A stretch of 64,000 nucleotides of DNA from Aquibacillus salsiterrae (GCF_028416595.1 NZ_JAMQKC010000009.1:1-64000); one strand, 5' to 3'; shown: positions 17,673-26,869, counted from the first letter of the stretch. Numbers and translations are program-made. The notes: generated by a model not told the origin, from the letters alone.

Positions 17673-18089
17673 GTGTATAAAAAAATATTATTAGCAACAG
17701 ATGGATCAAAGCACTCCATTCGTTCTGCAGAACATGCAATATATTTAGCAGATAGTTTTGATAGTGTAATAGAACTTGTGTATGTAGTAGGTGGGGAAAA
17801 GTCTAAAGAAGATGTCCTGCACAGTGTGGACAAATATGAAGTGAAGCGAGAAAGAGAAGAGAAACTCAGGCCAATTCAGGAGCAATTAGAAAATGCTGGT
17901 CTTCAGTATAATAGCCATTTGCTTCATGGTGAACCTGGTCCGACTATTGTTAAGTTTGCGAATGAGAATGCATTTGACCTTGTAGTTGTCGGAAGTCGAG
18001 GTTTGAATAATTTGCAAACAATGATACTAGGTAGCGTTAGTCACAAAGTTGCTAAGCGTGTTAGTTGCCCGGTGCTTATTGTTAAATAA
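17673..18089 (+). CDS. Universal stress protein UspA family (copy 1)
   Basis: A 138-residue single-domain Usp with the ATP-binding signature VVVGSRGLNNLQTMILGSVS (G-x2-G-x9-G-S) near residues 105-125 and the N-terminal ILLATDGSKHS. The GTG start at 17673 follows GAGGTGAC. It is probably co-transcribed with the SulP gene 35 bases upstream, so it may regulate or report on that transporter; this is inferred from conserved pairing. Its partner copy is at 21298. Confidence 0.9.
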   Translation: MYKKILLATDGSKHSIRSAEHAIYLADSFDSVIELVYVVGGEKSKEDVLHSVDKYEVKREREEKLRPIQEQLENAGLQYNSHLLHGEPGPTIVKFANENAFDLVVVGSRGLNNLQTMILGSVSHKVAKRVSCPVLIVK

Positions 18090-18236
18090 GTGTGCTTACT
18101 TGGTGGCGTGTAAATTACATGGCCACTGAGATTACATATAAGTAGCAGGACTACTATAGTAAGGGATTGGGGGATTCCTTACTATATCAAGGTTTGGGAT
18201 GAAAGGTTGTATAAATGGGGATTTGTATAGCTTGTA

Positions 18237-18275
18237 AAAAGAAGGGAGTAGACATTGCGTCTGCTCTCTTCTTTT
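18237..18275 (+). terminator. Intrinsic terminator
   Basis: A 17-bp stem with two wobble pairs (AAAAGAAGGGAGTAGAC, 5-base loop, complement) ending in TTTT, downstream of the SulP-UspA pair. Confidence 0.8.
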
Positions 18276-18297
18276 AGTTTGGGAAAGTACTTATTGA

Positions 18298-18435
18298 GGT
18301 ATCAACAACGGCTATATAGAAGGTGTGAATAGTACAATAAAGGTTTTAAAACGTGATTCTTTCGGTATTAAAAGTTTCACACGATTAAAAAACAAGATAT
18401 TGTGGCAACAAGAGGTTAAAAAGGCTCTAGTCTAA
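18298..18435 (+). pseudogene. C-terminal remnant of an ISL3-family transposase
   Basis: In frame from 18301 the sequence encodes NNGYIEGVNSTIKVLKRDS and then FGIKSFTRLKNKILW, matching the conserved C-terminal region of ISL3-type transposases (NGxxEGxNxxIKxxKR...FGxRNFxxFxNRI). An in-frame stop directly upstream removes the rest. Only the last ~45 codons survive. Confidence 0.75.
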
Positions 18436-18439
18436 AAAA

Positions 18440-18590
18440 TATGGGCTGTTTCACGTAGCAGAGGGAAATATGCGAAACTCCTGCGGAAAAACGAGCGACC
18501 GAGACCCCGCAGCGGTTTTTGCGATGAGGCTTGGGCGTTCGTCCGCGGAAAGCGAGTATATTACCCGCTGCGGCGTACGCAAGATAATTG
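18440..18590. repeat. GC-rich dispersed Bacillaceae intergenic repeat
   Basis: The stretch containing TGCGAAACTCCTGCGG, GAGCGACCGAGACCCCGCAG, GGCTTGGGCGTTCG and CGCGGAAAGCGAG resembles a MITE-like repeat I recall as common in Bacillaceae genomes. It is compositionally distinct from its AT-rich surroundings. It overlaps the 3' half of the minus-strand frame ending at 18451. Confidence 0.7.
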
Positions 18591-18771
18591 CCTCTAATTT
18601 AGAAGAGCCTTTTAAATAAGAGATGGTGGAGTGAAAATCACCACCACATTTGACAGAGAACCTGTTATCTTGATAAAGCTCTTGGCTAGATTCAGCAACT
18701 TCTAATATATTCTTTTGTATAGTTAAGTCTCTCTTGTTCCGTTTGATAATATGGATGCTTTTTGTTGTCAT
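18451..18771 (-). CDS. Hypothetical protein whose 3' half lies in a dispersed repeat
   Basis: A 106-codon frame starting MTTKSIHIIKRNKRDL. GGAGGTG lies about 12 bases upstream and the region before it is AT-rich and promoter-like. The first ~60 residues look protein-like but match no family I recognise. The rest is translated from the GC-rich repeat at 18440-18590. The simplest reading is an old gene truncated by repeat insertion and now ending inside it. It may not be functional. Confidence 0.3.
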   Translation of the reverse strand: MTTKSIHIIKRNKRDLTIQKNILEVAESSQELYQDNRFSVKCGGDFHSTISYLKGSSKLEAIILRTPQRVIYSLSADERPSLIAKTAAGSRSLVFPQEFRIFPSAT

Positions 18772-18982
18772 TCAAAAGTTAATACACCTCCAAATGCTTA
18801 AGTTAGTCTATAATTAATTATAACTAACTATATTTTACTATAAATAACATATTATTTCACATAATTACTATGATTAAGTATAATTAGATTATTGGAATAA
18901 TCTTTGTATTAACCTTCCTAAGTAACAATAGTGTTGACACTTCAATAAGATTTCAGACTAAATGAATAAAGCGGTGATTTAT

Positions 18983-19600
18983 ATGTTAAAGGACACGGGG
19001 GAGCGAGTTATTCCAGAAAATATGAAAATAACCAATGCATTGTTAGTGGAACACATTGCAAGGTATCACTTTGCAACAAATTATGTACAAGGCCGAGTGT
19101 TAGACTTTGCAAGTGGTGCAGGGTATGGGTCTCATATTATTGCGAAACAATGTAAAAAGCAAGTAGAGGAAATAGTTGGGATAGATATAGATGAAGAAGC
19201 AATTCAGTATGCGAAGGGAACATATTATCACCCTCTTACCTCGTTTATTCAGGGTGATGTCACTGACCCGTCATTGCCTGAAGAACTAGGAGCGTTTGAT
19301 ACGATTATTAGTTTTGAAACAATTGAACACATCAAAAATGAGGAACAATTTTTAACAAATATATATCATTTGTTGAAACCAGGAGGCACATTAGTGCTAT
19401 CAACTCCATTCGGTCAGGGGCGCGGGCAACCGTGTGGGTCTCCATTTCATGTTCATCAATTAACCGTCAATGAGTTTACTAACCTCTTTCCGGAGTATGA
19501 GGAGAAGACCTTTTATTTCCAGCGAGGTGCATTAATTGAACCTGCCTTTCTAGGGACAAAAGAGTATTACCCCCTCGGAATTGTTGTTGCAAAAAAATAA
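18983..19600 (+). CDS. Class I SAM-dependent methyltransferase
   Basis: A 205-residue Rossmann-fold methyltransferase. Motif I is VLDFASGAGYGSHIIA; the acidic post-I residue is in VGIDIDEEAI; later motifs are FDTIISFETIEHI and LLKPGGTLVLSTPF. It belongs to the Methyltransf_11/25 type, and its GERVIPE N-terminus is shared by small-molecule or glycan methyltransferases. The start is ATG 18983 after AAAGCGGTGA; ATG 18962 has no ribosome-binding site. Its acceptor is unknown. It is followed closely by a small zinc-ribbon gene. Confidence 0.85.
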   Translation: MLKDTGERVIPENMKITNALLVEHIARYHFATNYVQGRVLDFASGAGYGSHIIAKQCKKQVEEIVGIDIDEEAIQYAKGTYYHPLTSFIQGDVTDPSLPEELGAFDTIISFETIEHIKNEEQFLTNIYHLLKPGGTLVLSTPFGQGRGQPCGSPFHVHQLTVNEFTNLFPEYEEKTFYFQRGALIEPAFLGTKEYYPLGIVVAKK

Positions 19601-19622
19601 TAGACGGGAGGGATTAAAACGG

Positions 19623-19766
19623 TTGAAGTTACTCACTATTTGTACTCAATGTAGAGGAGAAGGTCGTATTAGAAAGAAATTTTTGCGTATTCCTATCACA
19701 TGGAAATGTACGACATGTGATGGGGTAGGCAAGGTACAAGCAAGCACAGAAAATTACAAAAAATAA
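19623..19766 (+). CDS. Small CxxCxGxG zinc-ribbon protein
   Basis: About 47 residues containing two CxxCxGxG-type knuckles (CTQCRGEG and CTTCDGVG), as in the DnaJ zinc-binding domain, so it probably binds one Zn2+. I choose TTG 19623, 10 bases after GGGAGGG; an earlier TTG at 19581 lies inside the upstream gene. It is likely co-expressed with the methyltransferase. The function is unknown. Confidence 0.65.
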   Translation: MKLLTICTQCRGEGRIRKKFLRIPITWKCTTCDGVGKVQASTENYKK

Positions 19767-19830
19767 AATGGTTGTGTATTCCTTCAATTTCTATAACACA
19801 TACTATCGTGTGAGTGGAAGGAGGAGTACA

Positions 19831-21279
19831 ATGAGTCAGTCATCTTATGTTCAATCGTGGTTTGGAAATATTAAAGGTGATATTTTATCAGGAATAGTCG
19901 TGGCACTCGCCTTAATTCCAGAAGCTATTGCTTTTTCAATTATTGCCGGAGTAGACCCAATGGTTGGTCTATACGCATCTTTTGTCATTGCTGTTACGAT
20001 TTCTTTTGTTGGTGGCAGGCCAGGAATGATATCCGCAGCAACAGGTGCTATGGCTCTATTGTTTATCGATCTCGTCGAAGGATATGGACTTGAGTATTTA
20101 CTAGCAGCTACTATTTTAACTGGAATTATTCAAATTATTTTTGGGATATTTAAGTTGTCGAGATATATGAAATTCATTCCGCGGTCAGTGATGGTTGGAT
20201 TTGTAAATGCTCTAGCCATCTTAATTTTCACCTCTCAATTACAGCATTTTGAGGGTGAGGCATCAATTGTTTATGTACTCGTAGGAGCGACTTTGGGTAT
20301 TATTTACCTTTTTCCATATCTCACAAAAGCAGTGCCTTCAACATTAGTAGCCATCATTGTAATTACTGCTATTGCTATTATGATGGATATTCAAGTTCGT
20401 ACCGTTGGTGACATGGGAACCATTTCGCAAACATTACCAGTTTTCTTACTTCCAGATATTCCACTAAACTTTGAAACACTAGCAATAATATTACCCTATT
20501 CCTTAGCTCTTGCAGTCGTTGGTTTACTTGAGTCACTACTGACAGCAACAATTGTCGATGATTCAACTGCAACCGAGAGTAACAAAAATACCGAAAGCCG
20601 TGGGCAAGGGATTGCAAATATTGTTTCTGGTTTTTTTGGAGGCATGGCAGGGTGTGCAATGATTGGGCAATCCGTCATTAATGTAAAGTCAGGCGGAAGT
20701 GGTAGACTTTCTACCTTTATTGCCGGTGTATTCTTGATGTTCCTAATTGTTGTGTTAGGGGATATAGTAGTGCAAATCCCGATGGCTGCCTTAGCAGGTG
20801 TGATGATCATGGTTTCAATTAGTACTTTTGATTGGAACTCATTGCGAACGCTGGCTATCGTTCCTAGAACAGATGCGGTTGTGATGATTGTCACTGTATT
20901 GACAGTCGTATTAACCCATAATCTAGCTATAGGTGTTTTTGCAGGAATTTTGCTAAGTTCTATCTTCTTTGTATCGAAAATTTCTAATGTTCGGTTAGAG
21001 ACTAAGTTGGATGGCAATAAAAGAATTTACAAAATCCGAGGTGAGTTGTTTTTTGCTTCCGTAACAGAGCTACTACCAAAGTTTGATTACGAGGAAGACA
21101 TAAGTTTTGTCGAAATTAATTTAACTCGCTCTCATATTTGGGATGACTCAGCGGTAGTAGCCGTAGACAAGATCGTTGCAAAATTTAAAGACCAAGGAAA
21201 AACAGTTGAAGTAACTGGGCTTAATGAAGATAGTAACGAATTAGTGGGAAAGTTAGCAAATAAACTTGGATCACATTAA
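19831..21279 (+). CDS. SulP-family anion transporter with STAS domain (copy 2)
   Basis: A 482-residue paralogue of the protein at 16178, with long near-identical blocks ([49 protein letters not shown]). The C-terminal STAS domain includes [20 protein letters not shown]. The start is ATG 19831 behind GGAAGGAGGAG; the frame is open upstream to 19768 without support. It is followed 18 bases later by a second UspA gene, so the whole two-gene module is duplicated. The substrate is unknown. Confidence 0.9.
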   Translation: MSQSSYVQSWFGNIKGDILSGIVVALALIPEAIAFSIIAGVDPMVGLYASFVIAVTISFVGGRPGMISAATGAMALLFIDLVEGYGLEYLLAATILTGIIQIIFGIFKLSRYMKFIPRSVMVGFVNALAILIFTSQLQHFEGEASIVYVLVGATLGIIYLFPYLTKAVPSTLVAIIVITAIAIMMDIQVRTVGDMGTISQTLPVFLLPDIPLNFETLAIILPYSLALAVVGLLESLLTATIVDDSTATESNKNTESRGQGIANIVSGFFGGMAGCAMIGQSVINVKSGGSGRLSTFIAGVFLMFLIVVLGDIVVQIPMAALAGVMIMVSISTFDWNSLRTLAIVPRTDAVVMIVTVLTVVLTHNLAIGVFAGILLSSIFFVSKISNVRLETKLDGNKRIYKIRGELFFASVTELLPKFDYEEDISFVEINLTRSHIWDDSAVVAVDKIVAKFKDQGKTVEVTGLNEDSNELVGKLANKLGSH

Positions 21280-21297
21280 GGATGCGGGGGTATAGCT

Positions 21298-21717
21298 ATG
21301 TATAATAAAATTGTACTAGCAACAGATGGTTCCGAACACTCAAGACGCGCAACGGAAAATGCCGTTCACATTGCATCATGTACGGAAGGTTCTAAAATAG
21401 AAATTGTTTATGTAGTGGACGCAACGCATGCAAAGTCTGATGTGCTTAGTAATTGGAATTCTGTTGATGTCAATGATACTAGGAAGGCTCGAGTAAGAGA
21501 AGTAGAAGAAATGGCCAAGCAAGCTCGAGTGAATTATGAAGTGAAGATTTTACATGGTGAGCCTGGTCCGACAATTGTTGATTACGCCAACAGAAATAAA
21601 GCGGACGTAGTTATTATCGGCAGTAGAGGTCTAAACGGATTACAGGAGTTTGTTTTGGGCAGTGTCAGTCACAAAGTAGCAAAAAGAGCTAACTGTCCGG
21701 TTCTTATTGTAAAATGA
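21298..21717 (+). CDS. Universal stress protein UspA family (copy 2)
   Basis: A 139-residue Usp paralogue of the one at 17673: N-terminal IVLATDGSEHSRRA, shared LHGEPGPTIV and ATP-binding VIIGSRGLNGLQEFVLGSVS. It is preceded by a GCGGGGG ribosome-binding site and lies 18 bases after the SulP gene, so the pair is an operon. A terminator follows at 21747. Confidence 0.9.
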   Translation: MYNKIVLATDGSEHSRRATENAVHIASCTEGSKIEIVYVVDATHAKSDVLSNWNSVDVNDTRKARVREVEEMAKQARVNYEVKILHGEPGPTIVDYANRNKADVVIIGSRGLNGLQEFVLGSVSHKVAKRANCPVLIVK

Positions 21718-21746
21718 ATACGGTTTCTGTGATAAATGTTGAATGG

Positions 21747-21782
21747 AGGCAGCAACATTCAAGCAATGTTACTGCCTTTTTG
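21747..21782 (+). terminator. Intrinsic terminator
   Basis: AGGCAG...AACATT (21747-21759) pairs with AATGTT...CTGCCT (21765-21777) with a small bulge, followed by T5. It ends the second SulP-UspA operon. The remaining ~285 bases before 22069 are AT-rich and hold no gene I can support. Confidence 0.8.
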
Positions 21783-22068
21783 TCGTTTGAAAAATCAAAA
21801 ATTCTAATTGTCATGAGTATAACGGTGATAGTCTTTGTCCACGTCCAACTGTATGTGATTACCACTTTCAACCACTATATAATATCTGAAACGAAATTAT
21901 AAAACATTATAAAATGTAATAATGAATTATATTTAAAATAAAAAGGTTAGCGCCTTTTTATTTTAAAATTGACCAATTAATACTATACTATAAATAATGA
22001 GGATTTGATCGGTAAAATTTATTGATAACTTTTAATGCAATTTATCCAACAAGTTAGGAGAATTTTTT

Positions 22069-22284
22069 ATGTTATATAAGATAATACGTCAGGGACTCCG
22101 ATACGAAGTACCTGTCCAAAATCGCACGACAACCTTGTATGATCAAGCTAATTTAGAAAGGCATGTCCTAAGAAAACGCGCAAATCATGTACTAAATATG
22201 GAGCTCATCCAGCAATTAAATGAGGCGTATCTCGGATATGGAAATGAACCAGAATACTTAGCTATGGAGATGCTTAAACAATGA
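22069..22284 (+). CDS. rpoY: RNA polymerase epsilon subunit-like protein (RpoY/DUF1447)
   Basis: A 71-residue protein beginning [20 protein letters not shown], followed by [16 protein letters not shown], fitting the EVPVR-x2-T-x2-LY-x4-SER-x-VR pattern of the small polymerase-associated epsilon subunit (YkzG/RpoY). It overlaps the RNase J1 gene by four bases (ATGA), the same rpoY-rnjA arrangement as in B. subtilis. The sequence is more divergent than the RNase J1 next to it. GTTAGGAGA precedes ATG 22069. Confidence 0.75.
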   Translation: MLYKIIRQGLRYEVPVQNRTTTLYDQANLERHVLRKRANHVLNMELIQQLNEAYLGYGNEPEYLAMEMLKQ

Positions 22285-23951
22285 AATTTGTGAAAAATGA
22301 TCAAACTGCAGTTTTTGCCTTAGGTGGAATGGGCGAAATTGGTAAAAATATGTATGCTGTCCAGTTCCAAGATGAAATTGTCCTTATAGATGCTGGAATT
22401 AAATTTCCTGAAGATGAGTTGCTTGGGATTGATTACGTGATTCCAGATTACACTTACCTAGTGCAAAATCAAGATAAAATAAAAGGTTTATTTATTACTC
22501 ATGGTCATGAAGATCATATTGGTGGTATCCCATATCTCTTAAGGGAAATCGACATCCCAATTTATGCTGGAAAACTTGCGATTGGGCTAATTAAAAGTAG
22601 ATTAGAAGAACATGGTCTTTTACGAAATGCGAAACTTTATACTTATAATGAGGATGACGTTATAAAATTCAACAAAACTTCAGTCACATTTTTTAGAACA
22701 ACGCATAGTATCCCTGACTCATATGGGATAATTGTAAAAACCCCACCAGGTAATATAGTCCATACTGGAGATTTTAAATTTGATTTTACTCCTGTTGGTG
22801 AACCAGCCAACATAGCCAAAATGGCTGAGGTTGGTAAAGAGGGAGTACTGTGTTTATTGTCAGACAGCACAAATAGTGAGGTTCCTGGATTTACCTTGTC
22901 TGAACGAGTAGTAGGAGAGACCATTCATGATATTTTTAACCGTGATGATACAGGAAGATTAATTTTTGCAACGTTTGCATCTAATATTTACCGACTTCAA
23001 CAAGTTGTAGAGGCTGCGGTAAAGCATAACCGAAAAGTAGCTGTGTTTGGTAGGAGCATGGAAAAAGCTATTACTATCGGACAAGAATTAGGTTATATTA
23101 GTGCACCGAAAGATACGTTTATTGATCACCATCAAATAAATCGTCTCCCTGCACATGAGGTAACCATTCTATGTACAGGGTCCCAAGGTGAGCCAATGGC
23201 TGCACTTTCTAGAATAGCTAACGGTACACACCGACAGATTCAAACTATTCCTGGCGATACGGTTGTCTTCTCTTCCTCACCGATTCCTGGGAACAAGGTT
23301 AGTGTGAGCAGGATAATCGATAAACTTTACCGAGCGGGAGCAGAGGTAATACACGGTCCTTTAAATGATATTCATGCATCCGGTCACGGTGGACAACAAG
23401 AACAAAAGCTGATGTTACGATTAATGAATCCTAAATTCTTCATGCCAATACACGGGGAATATCGAATGTTAAAGGAGCATACTAAACTAGCCGAGTTGTG
23501 TGATATTGATCCAGGTAATTGTTTTATCATGGATAACGGTGATGTACTTGCTCTTGGAACAGATAACGCATCTATTGCAGGCAAAATACCATCGGGATCG
23601 ATCTATGTAGATGGAAGCGGTATAGGAGATATAGGAAATATTGTGTTAAGAGATAGAAGAATCCTGTCTCAAGAAGGGTTAGTAATGGTCGTGGTAAGTA
23701 TTAACATGAGGGAATATAAGATTGCCTCTGGCCCCGATATTATTTCAAGGGGTTTTGTATATATGAGAGAATCTGGTGACCTAATAAATGAAGCGCAGAA
23801 AATCGTTTCTGAGCATCTAGAAAAAGTAATGGAAAGACGTACATCACAGTGGTCTGAAATTAAAAACGAAATTACAGATACAATTGCACCTTTCTTATAT
23901 GAAAAAACAAAACGTAAGCCGATGATTTTACCAATTATAATGGAAGTTTAA
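22281..23951 (+). CDS. rnjA: Ribonuclease J1
   Basis: A 556-residue metallo-beta-lactamase/beta-CASP ribonuclease with both endonuclease and 5'-3' exonuclease activity, central to mRNA decay and rRNA maturation. It has [11 protein letters not shown], the metal site [11 protein letters not shown] near residue 73, [10 protein letters not shown], the beta-CASP segment, and ILPIIMEV at the C-terminus. Length and sequence match B. subtilis RNase J1 closely, more than J2. It is translationally coupled to the upstream rpoY-like gene. Confidence 0.95.
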   Translation: MKFVKNDQTAVFALGGMGEIGKNMYAVQFQDEIVLIDAGIKFPEDELLGIDYVIPDYTYLVQNQDKIKGLFITHGHEDHIGGIPYLLREIDIPIYAGKLAIGLIKSRLEEHGLLRNAKLYTYNEDDVIKFNKTSVTFFRTTHSIPDSYGIIVKTPPGNIVHTGDFKFDFTPVGEPANIAKMAEVGKEGVLCLLSDSTNSEVPGFTLSERVVGETIHDIFNRDDTGRLIFATFASNIYRLQQVVEAAVKHNRKVAVFGRSMEKAITIGQELGYISAPKDTFIDHHQINRLPAHEVTILCTGSQGEPMAALSRIANGTHRQIQTIPGDTVVFSSSPIPGNKVSVSRIIDKLYRAGAEVIHGPLNDIHASGHGGQQEQKLMLRLMNPKFFMPIHGEYRMLKEHTKLAELCDIDPGNCFIMDNGDVLALGTDNASIAGKIPSGSIYVDGSGIGDIGNIVLRDRRILSQEGLVMVVVSINMREYKIASGPDIISRGFVYMRESGDLINEAQKIVSEHLEKVMERRTSQWSEIKNEITDTIAPFLYEKTKRKPMILPIIMEV

Positions 23952-24002
23952 CGAACACTCAAGGTAATCGCCTGTTGACCCTATAGAGTAGACACTTTGA
24001 AA

Positions 24003-24038
24003 ACCATTTATCTTTAGCTAGTGTTGGAATTAAACGAT
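24003..24038 (+). pseudogene. Short trace of the retropepsin-like gene 5' end
   Basis: The frame NHLSLASVGIKR followed by a stop parallels NHLPLASIEIKY of the remnant at 1734, and the underlying DNA is clearly similar over about 35 bases. It is a very short relic and could be chance, but two matches of this kind are notable. Confidence 0.35.
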
Positions 24039-24044
24039 AGAGAG

Positions 24045-24085
24045 GCTTCTCATTAGTTGATAAAACTTTTGAGAAGCATTTTTTC
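24045..24085 (+). terminator. Intrinsic terminator (hairpin repeat copy 3)
   Basis: GCTTCTCA (24045-24052) pairs with TGAGAAGC (24070-24077), followed by a T run, about 100 bases after rnjA. It closely resembles the hairpin at 12523. Confidence 0.75.
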
Positions 24086-24134
24086 TTTTACTGATGTAAA
24101 GGGTTATGCACGTTTAATCTTAATTACTACTTAA

Positions 24135-24295
24135 AGAGGATGTTCAAAAAGTCCGGTAAAAATGACACTTCGAATTTCTGCGTTAGCTTGCTTTTCCGTT
24201 GCTCACGTATTAACTACATACGTTCCGCTACTCAAAGCTTCGCTGCCTTGAACTTCTCGGTCCTTTTTATCCTCCTTTTTGAACACGCACTTAAA
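24135..24295. repeat. MITE-like intergenic repeat with inverted ends
   Basis: The element begins GAGGATGTTCAAAAAGTCCG and ends with the inverted counterpart CCTCCTTTTTGAACA. Its interior includes TTCTGCGTTAGCTTGCTTTT and CGCTGCCTTGAACTTCTCGG. It resembles a nonautonomous repeat that I recall from several Bacillaceae genomes. It lies between rnjA and the RlmI-type gene. Confidence 0.7.
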
Positions 24296-24339
24296 GTAAT
24301 GGCATAATAAAAATAAATCATAAAAACAAGGATGACTAT

Positions 24340-25536
24340 ATGAGACAGTTAATAGAAGTAAAGGTGAATTCTGAGTCTGCGAAAGATATAATGAATGGCT
24401 ATCCGTTACTCTCAAAAGAAGCAATGGAAACTTCAGGAGTGACGATGGCAGAGGGAAGCATCATGCACTTAGTGAACTCCAATGGTAGGTATATTGCAAC
24501 AGCATATTACGGTTTGCAAAATAAAGGAATAGGTTGGGTTTTAACTCGTAAAGAACAGGAAAGAATTGATACGAAGTTTTTTGTAAGGAAAATAAGCGAA
24601 GCAGTTGCGAAGCGTGATAGTTTTTATGAAGCGGAGGATACAACTGCTTTCCGTGTGTTTAATGGGGAAGGAGACGGTATCGGAGGATTAACCATTGATT
24701 TCTTTAACGGTTTTTATATGGTTAGTTGGTATAGTGAAGGTATTTATTCTTTCCGTGAAGAGATATATCAAGCCTTGAGTGAAGTCGTAAATGTTCGTGG
24801 CCTGTATGAAAAATTACGTTTTAATCATAATGGCCAATATCTGGAGCAAGATGATTATGTGTCCGGTGAAAAGGGAGAATTTCCTTTAATTGTTTTGGAA
24901 AATGGGATGAAATTTGCCGTAGATTTAAACGATGGGGCAATGACAGGGATATTCTTAGATCAACGTAAGGTACGAAAAGCATTACGTGACCATTACTCAA
25001 AAGGGAAAACGGTTCTAAATACATTTTCTTATACAGGTGCGTTTTCTGTAACAGCTGTTCTTGGCGGGGCAATAGGGACAACTAGTGTGGATTTAGCGAA
25101 GCGTAGCCTACCAAAGACAATTCAGCAATTTGCAGTCAACGGAATTGATTATGAGGCGCAAGACATTAAGGTGATGAATGTCTTTGATTACTTTCGATAT
25201 GCGGCCCGTCATGATTTGAAATTTGATGTTGTCGTATTGGATCCACCGAGCTTTGCGCGGACAAAGAAAATGACTTTTAGTACGGCAAAAGATTATCCGA
25301 AACTACTAAAAGATGCCATGAAAATCACCAATGATGGTGGAATAATTATTGCGTCGACAAATAATGCAAGCTTCAACATGAAAAAGTTTAAAACATTTAT
25401 TGATAAAGCATATACTGAAGCTAACACACGCTACAAAATTTTAGAAGAGCACCAATTGCCGGAAGATTTTACAGTACCAGATAAATTTCCGGAATTTAAC
25501 TATTTAAAAGTGGTTTTTATTAAAGTAATGAACTAG
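24340..25536 (+). CDS. rlmI: RlmI-type 23S rRNA (cytosine-C5) methyltransferase
   Basis: A 398-residue class I rRNA methyltransferase with an N-terminal PUA domain (about residues 1-75), a central alpha/beta region (FRVFNGEGDGIGGLTIDFF) and a C-terminal SAM domain (VLNTFSYTGAFSVTAVLGGA, VVLDPPSFARTKK with the catalytic DPPSF motif). It resembles E. coli RlmI/YccW and B. subtilis YwbD, which modify a 23S rRNA cytosine. Start ATG 24340 behind AAGGATGA. The exact target in Bacilli is less certain. Confidence 0.88.
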   Translation: MRQLIEVKVNSESAKDIMNGYPLLSKEAMETSGVTMAEGSIMHLVNSNGRYIATAYYGLQNKGIGWVLTRKEQERIDTKFFVRKISEAVAKRDSFYEAEDTTAFRVFNGEGDGIGGLTIDFFNGFYMVSWYSEGIYSFREEIYQALSEVVNVRGLYEKLRFNHNGQYLEQDDYVSGEKGEFPLIVLENGMKFAVDLNDGAMTGIFLDQRKVRKALRDHYSKGKTVLNTFSYTGAFSVTAVLGGAIGTTSVDLAKRSLPKTIQQFAVNGIDYEAQDIKVMNVFDYFRYAARHDLKFDVVVLDPPSFARTKKMTFSTAKDYPKLLKDAMKITNDGGIIIASTNNASFNMKKFKTFIDKAYTEANTRYKILEEHQLPEDFTVPDKFPEFNYLKVVFIKVMN

Positions 25537-25549
25537 GGAGGTTGACCAA

Positions 25550-25738
25550 ATGAAATACAATAAAACACTCATGACGAAATTAATTAACCAACACCGCGAA
25601 TTGCATGATGAGTTAAAGAGGATTAAAGTCGAAATGGACTTAGATAAAAATGCAGCTGTTAAAGCGATGTATCATTCATTTGTAGCAAATAGTGGTAAGT
25701 ATATGGAAGAGTATCAGAAATTGGATCGTCCGAGGTAA
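25550..25738 (+). CDS. Small hypothetical protein
   Basis: A 62-residue charged, helical-looking protein (MTKLINQHRELHDELKRIKV) with no recognised domain, signal or membrane segment. GGGAGG lies 9 bases before ATG 25550 and the gene begins only 13 bases after the methyltransferase stop, so it is probably expressed and co-transcribed. The function is unknown. Confidence 0.6.
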   Translation: MKYNKTLMTKLINQHRELHDELKRIKVEMDLDKNAAVKAMYHSFVANSGKYMEEYQKLDRPR

Positions 25739-25811
25739 TAGGAAATAATTAGCAACTTTTGGCTAGTTTAGCAATGAGTACTATAACTAATAAAAAGGCG
25801 GGACATCTATT

Positions 25812-26144
25812 ATGGCAAAAATAGAAGACTTTTTTGAACTAGATATTCGCGTTGGTACGGTCATCGAGGCTACCCCTTTTCCGGAAGCGAAAAAGCCTGC
25901 GATAAAACTACTAATTGATTTTGGAGAAGAGATTGGTGTCAAGCATTCTTCGGCGCAAATTACCAGAAGATATTCGCCTGATCAACTACGTGGTCGGCAA
26001 GTCGTTGGTGTAGTTAATCTCCCGCCAATGCGCATCGCTGGGTTTAAATCTGAAGTATTAGTGATAGGTGGGGTCCCGGAAGAGGGAGATGTTGTTCTCT
26101 TAAAACCTGATGAACCTATTAGAAATGGTACACGCATCTCTTAG
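25812..26144 (+). CDS. csaA: CsaA, chaperone-like tRNA-binding-domain protein
   Basis: A 110-residue protein made of one EMAP/tRNA-binding OB-fold: FFELDIRVGTVIEATPFPEA, then LLIDFGEEIGVKHSSAQIT and VVNLPPMRIAGFKSEVL. Length and sequence match CsaA, a homodimeric protein linked to protein secretion and chaperone activity in B. subtilis. ATG 25812 has a modest ribosome-binding site (AAGGCGGG). Confidence 0.93.
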   Translation: MAKIEDFFELDIRVGTVIEATPFPEAKKPAIKLLIDFGEEIGVKHSSAQITRRYSPDQLRGRQVVGVVNLPPMRIAGFKSEVLVIGGVPEEGDVVLLKPDEPIRNGTRIS

Positions 26145-26245
26145 ATTAGCTGTTACTAAGTTTGAACATAAAAATTCAAATCACCATTGTAAAAGGTATA
26201 TAATTGGATTGTTTGTATGTTTAAATGATAAGGAGAGAAATCAAT

Positions 26246-26869
26246 ATGTTTAAATTTGAAACGAAAAAGACAGTAGTAGTATCAATAGTTACCATCTTTT
26301 TATTAGTATTAGGAGCTTGCGGTAACGCTGCTAAAGAAAACAGCGAGAATATGGATGGAACAGATGATGGCAACATGGATATGTCTAATTCTGCTGCCAA
26401 TAATGACAGCTCTAACAATATGGATGGAATGAATCACGGTGGCTCAGGAGAAGTTCCTGAAGGTTTGCAAAAGGCTGATAACCCTACCTATCAGGTTGGA
26501 AGTAAAGCTATCATCAATGCAGAGCATATGGAAGGAATGAATGGAGCGGAGGCTACCATTTCGGGTGCCTATGATACTACGGTCTATAGTGTTTCTTATA
26601 CACCTACTAATGGTGGAGAAAGAGTGGAGGACCATAAATGGGTCATTCATGGAGAAATTGAGAAAGCTAGCGATGAACCATTTAAAGTAGGAGATGAAGT
26701 TGTTTTAAATGCTGACCATATCGATGGAATGGATGGTGCTACAGCTATAATTGATAAAGCGGAGCAAACAACCATATATATGGTGGATTACATAGATACT
26801 GTTACTGGTGAAGAGGTTACAAACCATCAATGGGTTACAGAAAGTGAATTATCCCCTGTTGAAAAATAG
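26246..26869 (+). CDS. YdhK-family (DUF1541) lipoprotein
   Basis: A 207-residue exported lipoprotein. The signal peptide ends in the lipobox LVLGACG at about residue 27, followed by a Met/Asn/Asp/Gly-rich linker (NMDGMNHGG) that could bind metal. Two tandem DUF1541 repeats follow: YQVGSKAIINAEHMEGMNGA and FKVGDEVVLNADHIDGMDGA, each leading to a KWVIHGE/QWVTESE motif. Start ATG 26246 is 9 bases after AAGGAG. Homologues are often associated with copper or metal stress; the role is unproven. Confidence 0.88.
   Translation: MFKFETKKTVVVSIVTIFLLVLGACGNAAKENSENMDGTDDGNMDMSNSAANNDSSNNMDGMNHGGSGEVPEGLQKADNPTYQVGSKAIINAEHMEGMNGAEATISGAYDTTVYSVSYTPTNGGERVEDHKWVIHGEIEKASDEPFKVGDEVVLNADHIDGMDGATAIIDKAEQTTIYMVDYIDTVTGEEVTNHQWVTESELSPVEK

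Noticed and set aside
21714-21902. 62-codon open frame after the second UspA gene
   Set aside because: It overlaps the stop of the UspA gene, runs through its terminator and has no ribosome-binding site of its own.
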